Shown piece by piece: positions 9,163-18,335 of a stretch of 64,000 bases of DNA. Where the stretch lies: IMG/VR virus record IMGVR_UViG_3300028920_000694, positions 51,334-115,333 of that record; one strand, written 5' to 3'. The DNA comes from a virus. How positions within the stretch are numbered: position 1 is the stretch's first letter; the number at the start of each line of letters is the position of its first letter. A program made the position numbers and the translations under genes. The notes under the pieces were generated by a model that saw only the letters and a list, made by a program, of their open reading frames with translations, was not told where the DNA came from and did no database searches.

Positions 9163-11255
9163 TACTTACCACCTATATCTAATGTCTCTTGATCTTCTAC
9201 TCTTATAAATACCACATCATCTTCACTAATTGTAATTGATGGTTCCATAAATCCAACTATATAATATTCCCATTCATAATTAGTTTCATTCCAATACCAT
9301 ATTTGTTCATTATCATCTAGAGTAGTGGAGATATCTGACGTAGCCATATCAGAAGCTGTTGTAGATTCATCATCTGTCCACCCAACATAATTACCACCAT
9401 TATTTACACCAAATGTTAGAGTAACTTCTCTTGCATCTGAATATGTTGTTCCAGAATCTTCAGGCATATCTATCTCTATATCACCTACATCATCAGTTAT
9501 ATACACTTTAATTACCATAAATGTATCAATATTAAAATTAGTTCCAGATTCATCATGTGGATAGTAAGTTTGCCATAAACCATCATCCCCCCAAGAAGTT
9601 GCAGTCCAAGATGCTATATATTCACCATCACTCCAAGTTATCCCTTCATCATCAATGATATCAGCAACACCAGATGCATCTTCATCATCATCTCCCAACC
9701 ATATAAAATAATCAATGCCATCTGTTCTTATAGTAGATTTATATACAGACAATGTAGTAAAATGAAAAGTACTATTACACCAGCCACCCTCACCATCAGA
9801 AACATTCATGCTCCACCAATATTTTGTATTGTAACTACTGAAATTACTTGTAGGTTGCGAGATATTTGTATTATTAGCAACAGAAGTATTAGATGCAAAC
9901 TGTACCCAACTACCACTACTATTACTCCACCAAGTTACATCCATACTGTCACCATTAGGGTCAGTAACAATACCATATAAGGTAGGATTCAAAGAAATAC
10001 CTATGCTACCATTCGTAGGACATTCACCAGATACCCCATCAGGTGCAGCGTTTACAATATAAGTACAATACAACAGATATTCCCAATTAGTATTTTCAGC
10101 GTTCTTTGTATAAGGATTACTCCATGTAGGATATGTTTGATAATCTTGAGCAAACCACTTATCATCACCCTCTACAGTATATCCTATCCTACCAACATTT
10201 TCACCACTTCCAAAACATACAACCATATATTCTGTATCATCATATACATCGACATCTTCATCTAAAGTAAAACTCACCCAGCCCCAATCTTGATTAATAA
10301 CTTTTTCTTCAGTAGTCTCAATAAATGCTAATGTATCATAATCATATAAAGCACATTTAACATTAATGTTAGCACTAGAATAAAGATATGCATGAATTGT
10401 TTTAGCTACACCATCTGATGCTGGAGTATCTTTACATGCAAATTCACGTATATTTATAGGACTATACCATCCATATGCACCACCATTATATCCAAATTCT
10501 GGGTCAATTTCAAAACTATTACCAGACTGTAATGGGTTACGACTCATATTTTGTGTTAATCTAAACCAGAAAACATCATTGCCATTGATATTCTTAATAC
10601 CATGATTAGCCAAAATTACCCCATCCTGAATTAAAGGTTTGACATCCGAGAAGTTGAAAAGCACATTATAATCTTCAGTAGCATTAGCTGGATATGTGAT
10701 TTCGTATTCATACAATGATGTTTTATTTACATAGTTTTTAACAGCAATGTCAATACCAAATGTGAATCTAAAATAAGTATCTATAGGTGCATTATTAGTA
10801 ACCTTTAATGTAATTTTTTCGCTAGTATTATCCTCAGACCTAATTCTATTTATATCAAGCCAGTTATTAAGGTTCTCACCTTGGAACTCAGTAACCCACT
10901 CCTCGAGAATAGGATGCCAAGCCTCTAACTGCCATGCACTATGAGCCAGGAATAACTGCCAGAAATAAGACCAGTTAACTGTTTTAAATATTGTTTCACC
11001 AATACCAAAACTATCTACAGGAGGGACAATATATTCATACAAATAAGGTTCATCATCAGGTGGATCATCAACAGGACCACCTACTGGTAATAATGATATG
11101 CTAGCTGAACCTATAGTTATTATTGATGCAACCGTTACAATCTTTTTCCAATTTCTCTTCCACCAGCCCTTCTTTGTGAAGAACATTACAAGTAATGGAA
11201 CTTCTATAAATGTAATTATTAATACTAATAATAGTATATAAACTAATTCAATCAT
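9162..11255 (-). CDS. Membrane-anchored surface protein with archaeal S-layer-like Ig repeats
   Basis: The 697-residue protein has an N-terminal TM segment (~5-26), a basic loop (KKGWWKRNWKK), a second hydrophobic segment (~38-58) and an acidic-proline linker. Residues ~85-390 are beta-rich. At ~400-500 is an Ig/fibronectin-like module with NPTLYGIVTDPNGD, TWWSNSSGSW and KYWWSMNVSDGEGGW, a repeat type widespread in surface proteins of Thermoplasmatota and other archaea. Many N-x-S/T sequons suggest heavy glycosylation in an archaeal host. The C-terminal ~180 residues are another acidic beta domain. The module is probably of host origin; the role (adhesion, superinfection control or virion spike) is inferred. 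Confidence 0.6.
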   Translation of the reverse strand: MIELVYILLLVLIITFIEVPLLVMFFTKKGWWKRNWKKIVTVASIITIGSASISLLPVGGPVDDPPDDEPYLYEYIVPPVDSFGIGETIFKTVNWSYFWQLFLAHSAWQLEAWHPILEEWVTEFQGENLNNWLDINRIRSEDNTSEKITLKVTNNAPIDTYFRFTFGIDIAVKNYVNKTSLYEYEITYPANATEDYNVLFNFSDVKPLIQDGVILANHGIKNINGNDVFWFRLTQNMSRNPLQSGNSFEIDPEFGYNGGAYGWYSPINIREFACKDTPASDGVAKTIHAYLYSSANINVKCALYDYDTLAFIETTEEKVINQDWGWVSFTLDEDVDVYDDTEYMVVCFGSGENVGRIGYTVEGDDKWFAQDYQTYPTWSNPYTKNAENTNWEYLLYCTYIVNAAPDGVSGECPTNGSIGISLNPTLYGIVTDPNGDSMDVTWWSNSSGSWVQFASNTSVANNTNISQPTSNFSSYNTKYWWSMNVSDGEGGWCNSTFHFTTLSVYKSTIRTDGIDYFIWLGDDDEDASGVADIIDDEGITWSDGEYIASWTATSWGDDGLWQTYYPHDESGTNFNIDTFMVIKVYITDDVGDIEIDMPEDSGTTYSDAREVTLTFGVNNGGNYVGWTDDESTTASDMATSDISTTLDDNEQIWYWNETNYEWEYYIVGFMEPSITISEDDVVFIRVEDQETLDIGGK

Positions 11256-11286
11256 AATTTTCTTAAAGATATTATATCTGACATAA

Positions 11287-12426
11287 TTAATAAATACTTA
11301 CTTGTGCAAATGCAGTACAATATTCTAATTGACTTCCTTGGCTACCATAAGTATGAGTTCCACTATACATTGCCCTAATTTCTATATTACTATCTATATC
11401 AGAAACTCCTAGAGGATATCCTTGTGATATTGTAGAACTGGTCTTATAGATAGAACTCCAAGTTCCATCTTGAGTATTCCCACTTAAGAATTGAATTTGT
11501 AAGCCAGATACACTTATACCCCCAGAATTTGCTATTCCACATTGCCAAAGATACGCTTTCTTTCCTGTTGGGCATTTCATCCTACATAGATTTAAATTCT
11601 GTCCAGAAAGTAAACGAACTGTTGGAGTTGAAAAAACAAGTGGAGGTAATTCATTCTCCCATTTAGCATCATTTTGTTTATATACAAGAATTTCTCCACT
11701 AGCAGGAGATGTTAGATTTGTATCAGTTAGACTATCTAAATCACTAGAACCAGACTTCCAAGCAACCCAATTGGAGCCATCCCATATGAGTCCAGAATTC
11801 TCCCAATTAGATGAATCCCAACTAGAAATATCATCTGCTTGAATAATTTCATACATAGCAGTTTGGCTGGATGCTGAAAGTTTAGCGGATGATGCCTCAT
11901 ACCAATCATTTACTAACTTTAAATTACTACTAACTCCAACTCCTAAATCACTAGGATAGAAATTAGATAAAGCTTGTGTAGATTTGATATAATTAGATAT
12001 AATATTTGAGCTAGTCATATAATCAGTTGGGTCAAATGAACCCAATGCATCTATCTTAGTATCAAGTGCACCCGATATAGTATCTACATAAATCTTGTTA
12101 GCAGCTCCTGAATTATAGGTAGGTTGAGTTAAACCTGATATCATATCTGCATATATCTCAAGTGAATTAACTAATATAGTCCCACCTGAAATAGTTGCTG
12201 ATGAAAGATAAGCCATATTATAAATACCTTTAGAATCCCAATCTTTATTATCATCAATTGTTAATTCGGACAAATTAGATGCACCAGTTCCTCCACCTGA
12301 TGCCATAGCTACCCAATTGGAACCATCCCAAATTAAACCAGAATTTTCCCATAAGGAGGAATCCCAAGACGAAATGTCTGTTGCTCCTGTTAATTTATAT
12401 TCTTTTAATCTACTCATATTATCCAC
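11287..12426 (-). CDS. Tail fibre protein with repeated linker modules
   Basis: This 379-residue protein contains two near-identical copies of a module with WENSGLIWDGSNWVA (residues ~25-40 and ~205-220), each preceded by DISSWDSS. Between them are YMTSSNIISNYIKST and DTISGALDTKIDAL segments shared with the 902-residue fibre upstream in the operon. The C-terminal ~110 residues (from VRLLSGQNLNLCRMKC) form a separate beta domain. The architecture is that of trimeric fibre shafts built from shuffled modules. Receptor specificity is unknown. Confidence 0.6.
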   Translation of the reverse strand: MDNMSRLKEYKLTGATDISSWDSSLWENSGLIWDGSNWVAMASGGGTGASNLSELTIDDNKDWDSKGIYNMAYLSSATISGGTILVNSLEIYADMISGLTQPTYNSGAANKIYVDTISGALDTKIDALGSFDPTDYMTSSNIISNYIKSTQALSNFYPSDLGVGVSSNLKLVNDWYEASSAKLSASSQTAMYEIIQADDISSWDSSNWENSGLIWDGSNWVAWKSGSSDLDSLTDTNLTSPASGEILVYKQNDAKWENELPPLVFSTPTVRLLSGQNLNLCRMKCPTGKKAYLWQCGIANSGGISVSGLQIQFLSGNTQDGTWSSIYKTSSTISQGYPLGVSDIDSNIEIRAMYSGTHTYGSQGSQLEYCTAFAQVSIY

Positions 12427-13306
12427 CTATAAATTTTAACAATCTTTTATTTCCATAAAATTTCATATGCCTATTCTTAGTATTAATAAATCCTAATATT
12501 CTTGTAGTTGACTCTTCTTCTGAAGTTATATGATATGTATAATAATCTTCATGCCAACTATCACCACCACCATTTGGTGAATCATTATCCTTATCTGGAT
12601 TATCACAAGTAAAGTTTGCAATTAGTATTCCTGAACCATTAATCGTAGCTTCAGCACCCCAATTACCACCTCCATATGGAGAAGGATCAAGACACGAAGC
12701 TGCAAGTGGATGGTCAGCATTGGAATCACCTAATTGTGGATTACCAGACCCATATGTAAGTTGGTTTCCCCTTGTACCTGAACGTACCTTTATTCCATTT
12801 ATCCACAAACCCATATCCCCCTGTGCACCACCTTCTGAGCAAAACTGAAAACTAACTACAAACCAACCAGGTAAATCTGCATCTAGTATTTCGTGAATAA
12901 CATTGTCTTGTGGTGTACCACCAGTATTATGAGTACAGCATATTTCCACACCAGTTTCTGTAGCTCTTAAAAAACCAGCTTGTGCATGTGTTCCACCACC
13001 ATTGTGAAATAGTCCATAAACTTGGTCATGTGTTAACCCATCTGGAATATACAATAACATCGCTGCATCAGTGATAATGTAAATATCCATCCACCCACTA
13101 TTAGGTGGATTGTTGTTACTATTCATTCCTTCATAATCCTCTTGAGTGGATATGTCTTCAGAGCCTACATTAGAATTATCATCATTACCTGATTCATCTC
13201 TACCGAAATTGGTACCAAGATTAGTTGAATTTAATTCCCAATAAGTATGAGGATTATGAGCTGAAATGAAATCTTCTCTCCCATTATTAGGTGTAATAGA
13301 TGCCAT
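12419..13306 (-). CDS. LamG/lectin-like fibre-associated protein
   Basis: I start this at the ATG at 13306 (MASITPNN), which overlaps the stop of the upstream fibre as TAATG; a start 18 nt further upstream is also possible. The product is about 295 residues. Its pattern (HTYWELN ... SGWMDIYIITDAAML ... GLWINGIKVRSGTRGN ... LGDSNADHPLA) fits a concanavalin/LamG-type jelly roll with internal Cys. Such domains bind glycans. It lies between two fibre genes and is probably a receptor-binding or fibre-tip component. Confidence 0.5.
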   Translation of the reverse strand: MASITPNNGREDFISAHNPHTYWELNSTNLGTNFGRDESGNDDNSNVGSEDISTQEDYEGMNSNNNPPNSGWMDIYIITDAAMLLYIPDGLTHDQVYGLFHNGGGTHAQAGFLRATETGVEICCTHNTGGTPQDNVIHEILDADLPGWFVVSFQFCSEGGAQGDMGLWINGIKVRSGTRGNQLTYGSGNPQLGDSNADHPLAASCLDPSPYGGGNWGAEATINGSGILIANFTCDNPDKDNDSPNGGGDSWHEDYYTYHITSEEESTTRILGFINTKNRHMKFYGNKRLLKFIGG

Positions 13307-16014
13307 TAGACTACAGCCCTCCAACTAAAAGTTTCTGAATCAGGTGATGTATGTCTAACAGTGATGTTTGTGGCATCAACAGTAAATGCATATGATATTG
13401 GATTAGCTCCACTAGGAGCAATACTTACCCAAGATGGTTTAGAACTGCAAGTATGAGCTATAGTTCCTCCATCCGATACTTCTCCCCAACCATATCTAGT
13501 TTGATTTGAAGGGGAATATTTACCTATAAGTGTGGTACTTGCTGCATAATTAGATATGATATTTGCTGAAGTCATATAGCTTTCTGGAGTAAAAGAAACT
13601 ATAGCATCTAATCTTGTATCAATATTACCTGAGAAAGCATCAACCCACGCTTGATTATATAAGTTAGCACTTTTAGCATAATTAGTGATGATATTTGTAG
13701 ATGTCATATATAAATCTACACTAAAGCTATGTAGTGCTGAGTTTGCACTATGCTTCATATTAGCTAAAACCTGTGAAGAAATTCCTCTTCCAAGGGAAGA
13801 TGGATAATACTCACTTCCATCTAGTAAATCTTGTTTGGTATTAATTTTTGTAGATAAAGAACCTGATATGGTGGATAATTTCTCACCAGATGCATTATAC
13901 CAATCAGTTAAAGCTAATACTTGGGAAGATATCCCTTTACCTAATGAAGATGGATAATATCCTAGATGTATATGTAGAGAATCTGCATCTGAACCATCTG
14001 TTAGAGTTTCTAACTCAGTTGCAGTTGCATTAGTCTTTCCAGTGAATGTAGTAAATTTAATAGTTCCACCAGATACACTAGTACCACTTATGGCTCCATC
14101 AGCAAAAATGTGTCCAGTCACATCTAAATCATCATCATGAGCATGAACCATCTTAAGTGTTCCTGCACCTGTTCCATCACTCATTCCTTCTGCCATACCA
14201 TCGAAATGACTTGTGATTTCATCTCCTGATGCTACATTAAACCCGTAATTATTAGCAAAGTCTTCAATATGCATATCATTGGCTAAACAGTGAACTTCTC
14301 CATTATTACCTGCAGTATCCATATACACTGCATAACTAGTTCCATTTCCTGCTGAAGTTAAATGAAGATGATTATAATTAACGTGTTTATCTGTTCCTGC
14401 ACCATGTAGATATAAAATACCACAAGTGCCATTATAAGAGGCACTCTTCATATCCATATCTACAGTATTATGGTCAAAATAAGATTCTACAGTGAATGTG
14501 GTTGCTTCATTTACTAATGCTGCTGTATCTCCAGCATCGCTAATTTCTATCTGAAACTCATTATCCCACATACTCCAAGTGGTAGTTCCTAAGAAATCAA
14601 ATATCCAATGACTATTAGTTCCTGCAGCAGTTCCATCGAAATCATATTTTGACCAACATCTCCTCATACGGAATGTTGTTCCACTAAATCTTCCTAATGA
14701 ACCAATATGACCATTTTCTGAATTTGAAAGGATTAGACGACAATTATCTACAGAATGTCTTCCACCAGATGCAGAAATTAGATGGGTATTATCAGTAGAT
14801 GTATTGTAAGCTATAGTTAAATCTCTAATTGCTGATTTATTACCAGCATCTGAAGCGAAATAAAGTGTTCCACTTATTATTATGTCACTTCTTTTGCCTT
14901 CACCATCTAAAGATACCCAATCTTCCATCTTGATGTCTTCGGTATAGACTCCTGGATATATCATAATGCTATAAGGCTTAGAAGAACTATTATCTGTAAT
15001 TGAATCTATTGCATCTTGAATTGAAGTAAAGTGAGCACCTGATTTAGCAACAGTTACTATATTTTCATAATCACCGGATGGAGCATAAAGACTAGTAGCA
15101 TTGGAAGAAAAACCATAGAATTCACTGGCACCTGACCAAGCAACATCACTGACAGCTGCATGAGTATGAAGAGTGGTTTCAGATCCATCTGTCAATTCCT
15201 CTAATTCCGCAGCGGTAGCATCAGTTTTCCCAGTAAATTCTGTAAATTTAATAATATTACTGGATATAGATTGAGTAGAAATAGCTTGAGATGATAAATT
15301 GCCTTCAATATACATATCTTCTTTGAATAGTGCATTTCCAGCCTCTATATATAGTCCATAATTATTAGTGGCACCATCAGCATATCCATAAATAGCTATA
15401 TTAGTAGTATTAGCACCAATAACTGTCCCATTAAATCCATAAAGTGTTGAAATTCCTGTTTTATTTGCATGCATCTTAAGAGCTTGTGTATATCCAAGAC
15501 CATCGTCTGGAGTTAATTCTATATTAACAAATCCTCTAAGATTAGGTGAGACAGCTTGTAATCCAAAGGCTGCTCCAGATAAAACATGTAATGGATATAA
15601 TGGATTAGTAGTACCTATACCAACCTTCTTTGATGTACCAGAGTAATATATAGAGTCCCCAACCTTTTTCCATATACCTGATGGAGCAAATCTAGAAATT
15701 GCTGATGTACTAGTTATATATAGAGTAGAGTCAAATACATCATATCCCTCTAAAGTATCTATTCTAGTATCAATTGAGCCTGATAAAGTATCTATCCAAT
15801 TTTTATTGTAGAGATTGGTACTCTTAGCATAGTTAGCTATGATATTGGCAGATGTCATATAATTATCAGGTGTGAATAATGTAACACTAGATGACCATCC
15901 AAACAATGCTGTTATGTTTCCAGAAGCTATCTTACCTAATGTTGATGGATAGTAATCTCCTGGACTCATTGTAGAGCCTTGATTACTTCCTTGCTTAATA
16001 AATATATGTCCCAT
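13306..16014 (-). CDS. Large tail fibre with pectinesterase-like beta-helix
   Basis: This 902-residue protein is built from repeated shaft modules: YMTSANIIANYAKSTNLYN, a DTLSGSIDTRIDTLEG coiled segment, FTGKTDATAAELEELTDGS and its second copy FTGKTNATATELETLTDGS, and YPSSLGKGISSQVLALTDWY copies. Residues ~325-640 hold a beta-helix beginning TVAKSGAHFTSIQDAIDSI, the usual opening of pectinesterase/pectate-lyase-like fibre domains (GVYTEDI follows). It is the first gene of the fibre cassette. A TATA-like site and a ~130 nt leader lie upstream, so the cassette probably has its own promoter. Confidence 0.7.
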   Translation of the reverse strand: MGHIFIKQGSNQGSTMSPGDYYPSTLGKIASGNITALFGWSSSVTLFTPDNYMTSANIIANYAKSTNLYNKNWIDTLSGSIDTRIDTLEGYDVFDSTLYITSTSAISRFAPSGIWKKVGDSIYYSGTSKKVGIGTTNPLYPLHVLSGAAFGLQAVSPNLRGFVNIELTPDDGLGYTQALKMHANKTGISTLYGFNGTVIGANTTNIAIYGYADGATNNYGLYIEAGNALFKEDMYIEGNLSSQAISTQSISSNIIKFTEFTGKTDATAAELEELTDGSETTLHTHAAVSDVAWSGASEFYGFSSNATSLYAPSGDYENIVTVAKSGAHFTSIQDAIDSITDNSSSKPYSIMIYPGVYTEDIKMEDWVSLDGEGKRSDIIISGTLYFASDAGNKSAIRDLTIAYNTSTDNTHLISASGGRHSVDNCRLILSNSENGHIGSLGRFSGTTFRMRRCWSKYDFDGTAAGTNSHWIFDFLGTTTWSMWDNEFQIEISDAGDTAALVNEATTFTVESYFDHNTVDMDMKSASYNGTCGILYLHGAGTDKHVNYNHLHLTSAGNGTSYAVYMDTAGNNGEVHCLANDMHIEDFANNYGFNVASGDEITSHFDGMAEGMSDGTGAGTLKMVHAHDDDLDVTGHIFADGAISGTSVSGGTIKFTTFTGKTNATATELETLTDGSDADSLHIHLGYYPSSLGKGISSQVLALTDWYNASGEKLSTISGSLSTKINTKQDLLDGSEYYPSSLGRGISSQVLANMKHSANSALHSFSVDLYMTSTNIITNYAKSANLYNQAWVDAFSGNIDTRLDAIVSFTPESYMTSANIISNYAASTTLIGKYSPSNQTRYGWGEVSDGGTIAHTCSSKPSWVSIAPSGANPISYAFTVDATNITVRHTSPDSETFSWRAVV

Positions 16015-16130
16015 TTATTTTACCTTTAATTTAATTTTAATCTAAATTTATCTTAATCTAAAAACAGAATACATAGTTATCTACATTCCTATATTCCAAG
16101 CGTATCTAGAAAATGTATTTCTGCATTGGA

Positions 16131-16143
16131 TATATAAAAACAT
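16131..16143 (-). promoter_or_regulatory. TATA-like promoter of the fibre cassette
   Basis: On the minus strand this reads TTTTTATATATCC, a good archaeal TATA element. It lies ~120 nt upstream of the large fibre start at 16014, in an otherwise empty gap (16015-16166). It would let the fibre genes be transcribed apart from the tail-tube genes. The evidence is sequence only. Confidence 0.4.
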
Positions 16144-16166
16144 AGAAACTGACATAGTTACAGACA

Positions 16167-16394
16167 TTATCTTCCTATTCGACCTCTTCCTTTGCTTGCT
16201 GCAGCCTTAGACTTTCTTTCCATTTCTTTATAATCTTCTTGTCTTTTCTTTGCTTCCCAGATAATTCTCTTCTCCAGAAAGCGTATGTCCATCGGTTTAT
16301 CTCTTCTCAATTCACCAATTTCACTTGGAGTCCGATTGAGAATCTTACATAGCTCATATTCCAGAGCACCAAAACCACCTTCAACGAAATTTAT
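16167..16394 (-). CDS. Tail assembly chaperone second frame (GT-like), ATA start or +1 frameshift
   Basis: A 75-residue frame overlaps the end of the chaperone gene and runs into the gap before the fibre cassette. It encodes FVEGGFGALEYELCKILNRTPSEIGELRRDKP followed by a basic, helical tail. That resembles the short second-frame part of tail assembly chaperones (lambda G-T type), normally made by ribosomal frameshifting. The frame opens after a TAG. Its only near-cognate start is ATA at 16394, 4 nt behind a GGTGAG site. The alternative is a +1 shift at AAATTTCG just before the upstream stop. A -1 shift gives an early stop. Confidence 0.55.
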   Translation of the reverse strand: MNFVEGGFGALEYELCKILNRTPSEIGELRRDKPMDIRFLEKRIIWEAKKRQEDYKEMERKSKAAASKGRGRIGR

Positions 16395-16824
16395 CTAACT
16401 CACCCTCAGAGAGTGGTCCTTGAATCGCTACCATCATCAATTCATTAATGAAACTTATCAAAGTGTTTGTTGATGTTCTATTTCCCCAGAACTCTTCATT
16501 TAATTGCTTATTCAGAGTCAATTCAGAAGCAAGTTCAACAAACTTCTTGATTGTAGTTTCACTGTTTGGTTTAGAGAGGAATATCATCATCTCACCCAAT
16601 TGATTAGGTGTTGGTTTATGACAGAGTAGTTTCCTTTTAGTTGAAGGAGAGGATTTGAAGATTACTTCTACAGTATCTTCTTTATAATCCCTCTCAAGTA
16701 TATCTCTTGTAGCAATCTGGTCTATGATTTCTTTTTTACTTACTCGGTCTTTCTTCTCAATCTTTTCTTTGAATTCTTTCACCTTTTCTTGATGAATCTC
16801 AGCTTTTGTTTTTTCTTCAGGCAC
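16381..16824 (-). CDS. Tail assembly chaperone (G-like)
   Basis: This 147-residue, highly charged protein has an N-terminal coiled region (KVKEFKEKIEKKDR) followed by an alpha/beta domain and helices. It sits directly after the tail-tube genes and ends in a frame overlap with the ORF at 16167-16394, the standard arrangement of tail assembly chaperones that coat the tape measure during assembly. The start is GTG at 16824, 6 nt behind GGAGGTGAT. The call rests on gene order, size and the overlap, not on a strong motif. Confidence 0.6.
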   Translation of the reverse strand: MPEEKTKAEIHQEKVKEFKEKIEKKDRVSKKEIIDQIATRDILERDYKEDTVEVIFKSSPSTKRKLLCHKPTPNQLGEMMIFLSKPNSETTIKKFVELASELTLNKQLNEEFWGNRTSTNTLISFINELMMVAIQGPLSEGELDKFR

Positions 16825-16862
16825 TAATGAATCACCTCCTTCACATGCCTACCACATTAATC

Positions 16863-17321
16863 CTAATGCCCAGCATCCGATATGTATGTATGACCAGCTG
16901 GTTCACTAAGTCTTATACCAGATACCTTATATGGATATAACACACTGAAGTTTACAGTTCCTTCTGCAATATCGCTAGCAGTTCCTAGAGTAAAATCAAA
17001 TCCAGTTATCTGTGTGCTAGCAAAGTAGAAGTATAATGAATTAGAACCACAATTACCAGATACCCATACATGTTCACCATCAATCATGTTTCCAACTATC
17101 TTACCTACTGCTGTAGAGTGTAATTTACAAGATGTTAATGAACCATCTGCAGTGACTGCACCCTTCATTCTGAAATTACCTTTCTCACCAATAAGTTCTT
17201 GTTCAGCTATTCCAGCACCTAATGTTAGAGTGAAATCAGATAATGCTAGTGTTGAATGAGTCATTCCACTAATCCATACTGATGCATCTTCACCTGTGTA
17301 TATTGTTGGAGTTCCTACCAT
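16863..17321 (-). CDS. Tail tube protein, paralogue 2
   Basis: This 152-residue beta-rich protein is clearly related to its upstream neighbour. Both have MVGT, then DFTLTLGAGIAEQELIGEKGN (neighbour: DFSLTFDRGTIEQPLIGMPGN), then a GSLT-x2-K segment, and near the end a T/V-G-F/Y sheet. This is the size and pattern of a major tail protein that polymerises into the tube. It follows the first paralogue with 6 nt between them, with a GGTGAT ribosome-binding site. Which paralogue forms the tube and which the tip or a decoration is unknown. Confidence 0.65.
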   Translation of the reverse strand: MVGTPTIYTGEDASVWISGMTHSTLALSDFTLTLGAGIAEQELIGEKGNFRMKGAVTADGSLTSCKLHSTAVGKIVGNMIDGEHVWVSGNCGSNSLYFYFASTQITGFDFTLGTASDIAEGTVNFSVLYPYKVSGIRLSEPAGHTYISDAGH

Positions 17322-17327
17322 ATCTCA

Positions 17328-17816
17328 TCACCCCGTAATTACGCCAGAAGTGTATTTGATATCTTGTGGATTCATTAATGTGAAATCCATGCTTGCAGTT
17401 GTTACTGTATCTGCATCTCCAATTGCAACTTCGTATCCAGTGACTTGACAAGATGGTAATACCCAAGCTAAATACACTACATCAGTCTTTGTAGACACAC
17501 AACCTGAAATAGCAAGATATTCATACTTATTCCAAGTATCATGATTATGAAGTAAGTTATATAGCATATCAGCTATACCAGATGTAGCAAACTTAGCTGC
17601 AGTTAATGAACCTTCAATTGAAAGTGATCCCTGGTCAAAGTAATTTCCAGGCATACCAATCAATGGTTGTTCTATAGTTCCTCTATCAAATGTAAGAGAG
17701 AAGTCTCCTATACCGAATGTCTCATGATTGTGATAAAGTGCAGTTGGGTTTCCTGTTCCACCAGAGTGAGCAGCCAATTTAACTGTTGCATTTTTACCTG
17801 TGACTGTACCAACCAT
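17328..17816 (-). CDS. Tail tube protein, paralogue 1
   Basis: A 162-residue beta protein, first of two adjacent paralogues. It has a strong ribosome-binding site (AGGTGGAT) and its own TATA-like promoter ~50 nt upstream, fitting a protein needed in very high copy number. Position between the tail terminator and chaperone genes supports major tail-tube protein. It is predicted to form stacked hexameric rings around the tape measure. No Ig-like C-terminal decoration domain is visible. Confidence 0.7.
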   Translation of the reverse strand: MVGTVTGKNATVKLAAHSGGTGNPTALYHNHETFGIGDFSLTFDRGTIEQPLIGMPGNYFDQGSLSIEGSLTAAKFATSGIADMLYNLLHNHDTWNKYEYLAISGCVSTKTDVVYLAWVLPSCQVTGYEVAIGDADTVTTASMDFTLMNPQDIKYTSGVITG

Positions 17817-17866
17817 TTTAATCCACCTGCCTTGTATTTAGGATAATCATTCTTTCTGACCTTTTC

Positions 17867-17878
17867 TATATAAAAATA
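17867..17878 (-). promoter_or_regulatory. TATA box upstream of tail tube genes
   Basis: The minus strand reads TATTTTTATATA. It lies in a 116-nt gap between the tail terminator and tube genes, ~50 nt before the ATG at 17816, leaving a leader of roughly 25 nt that carries the ribosome-binding site. This spacing suits archaeal TATA-directed initiation. Confidence 0.5.
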
Positions 17879-17932
17879 AATACATACATATCAACCAATT
17901 ATTTCACTTAATCATTAAATAAATCTAACATT

Positions 17933-18331
17933 TTAATCATCATGATGGTATGTTCTACTGAATACTAGTATCTTTCTATATATTCTTCTAGCATCATCAT
18001 TATCATCATTATCTGAATCTTTTCTACATGCACCAGATGCAATGAACATAGGGATTATTGTATCTGATAAATCATATGTCTGCTTTTTACTTCTAGAAAT
18101 CACATCCACCTGAGTGACTAGTTCCTCTTTTCTCATTCTGGAACCTTTTGGTGAACTCTTATATCCAAGATATCCTGTATCTGAACCACCTACTTGAGAT
18201 AGAATGATACATGGAAACTTCTCTAGTTCATCAGGCCATCCATATCTAATCTCTGATTTAGAAACTGTATCTGTTATTGCAGAACAACTTTTTAGATATC
18301 CACCTAATTCACGAAGAGCATCTGAAGAAAT
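17933..18331 (-). CDS. Tail terminator-like neck protein, ATT start
   Basis: The frame is open to 18331, where ATT follows GAGGTGAT with a 3-nt gap; the first in-frame ATG (18136) would discard half the protein. The 132-residue product has a helix (SSDALRELGGYLKS), then RYGWPDELEKFPCIILSQVG, a pattern seen in tail terminator and tail completion proteins that end the tube at the neck. It sits between the gp10-like neck gene and the tube genes, as expected. The C-terminus is Asp/Asn-rich then basic. ATT initiation is inferred from reading-frame integrity and spacing. Confidence 0.6.
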   Translation of the reverse strand: MSSDALRELGGYLKSCSAITDTVSKSEIRYGWPDELEKFPCIILSQVGGSDTGYLGYKSSPKGSRMRKEELVTQVDVISRSKKQTYDLSDTIIPMFIASGACRKDSDNDDNDDARRIYRKILVFSRTYHHDD

Positions 18332-18335
18332 GATA

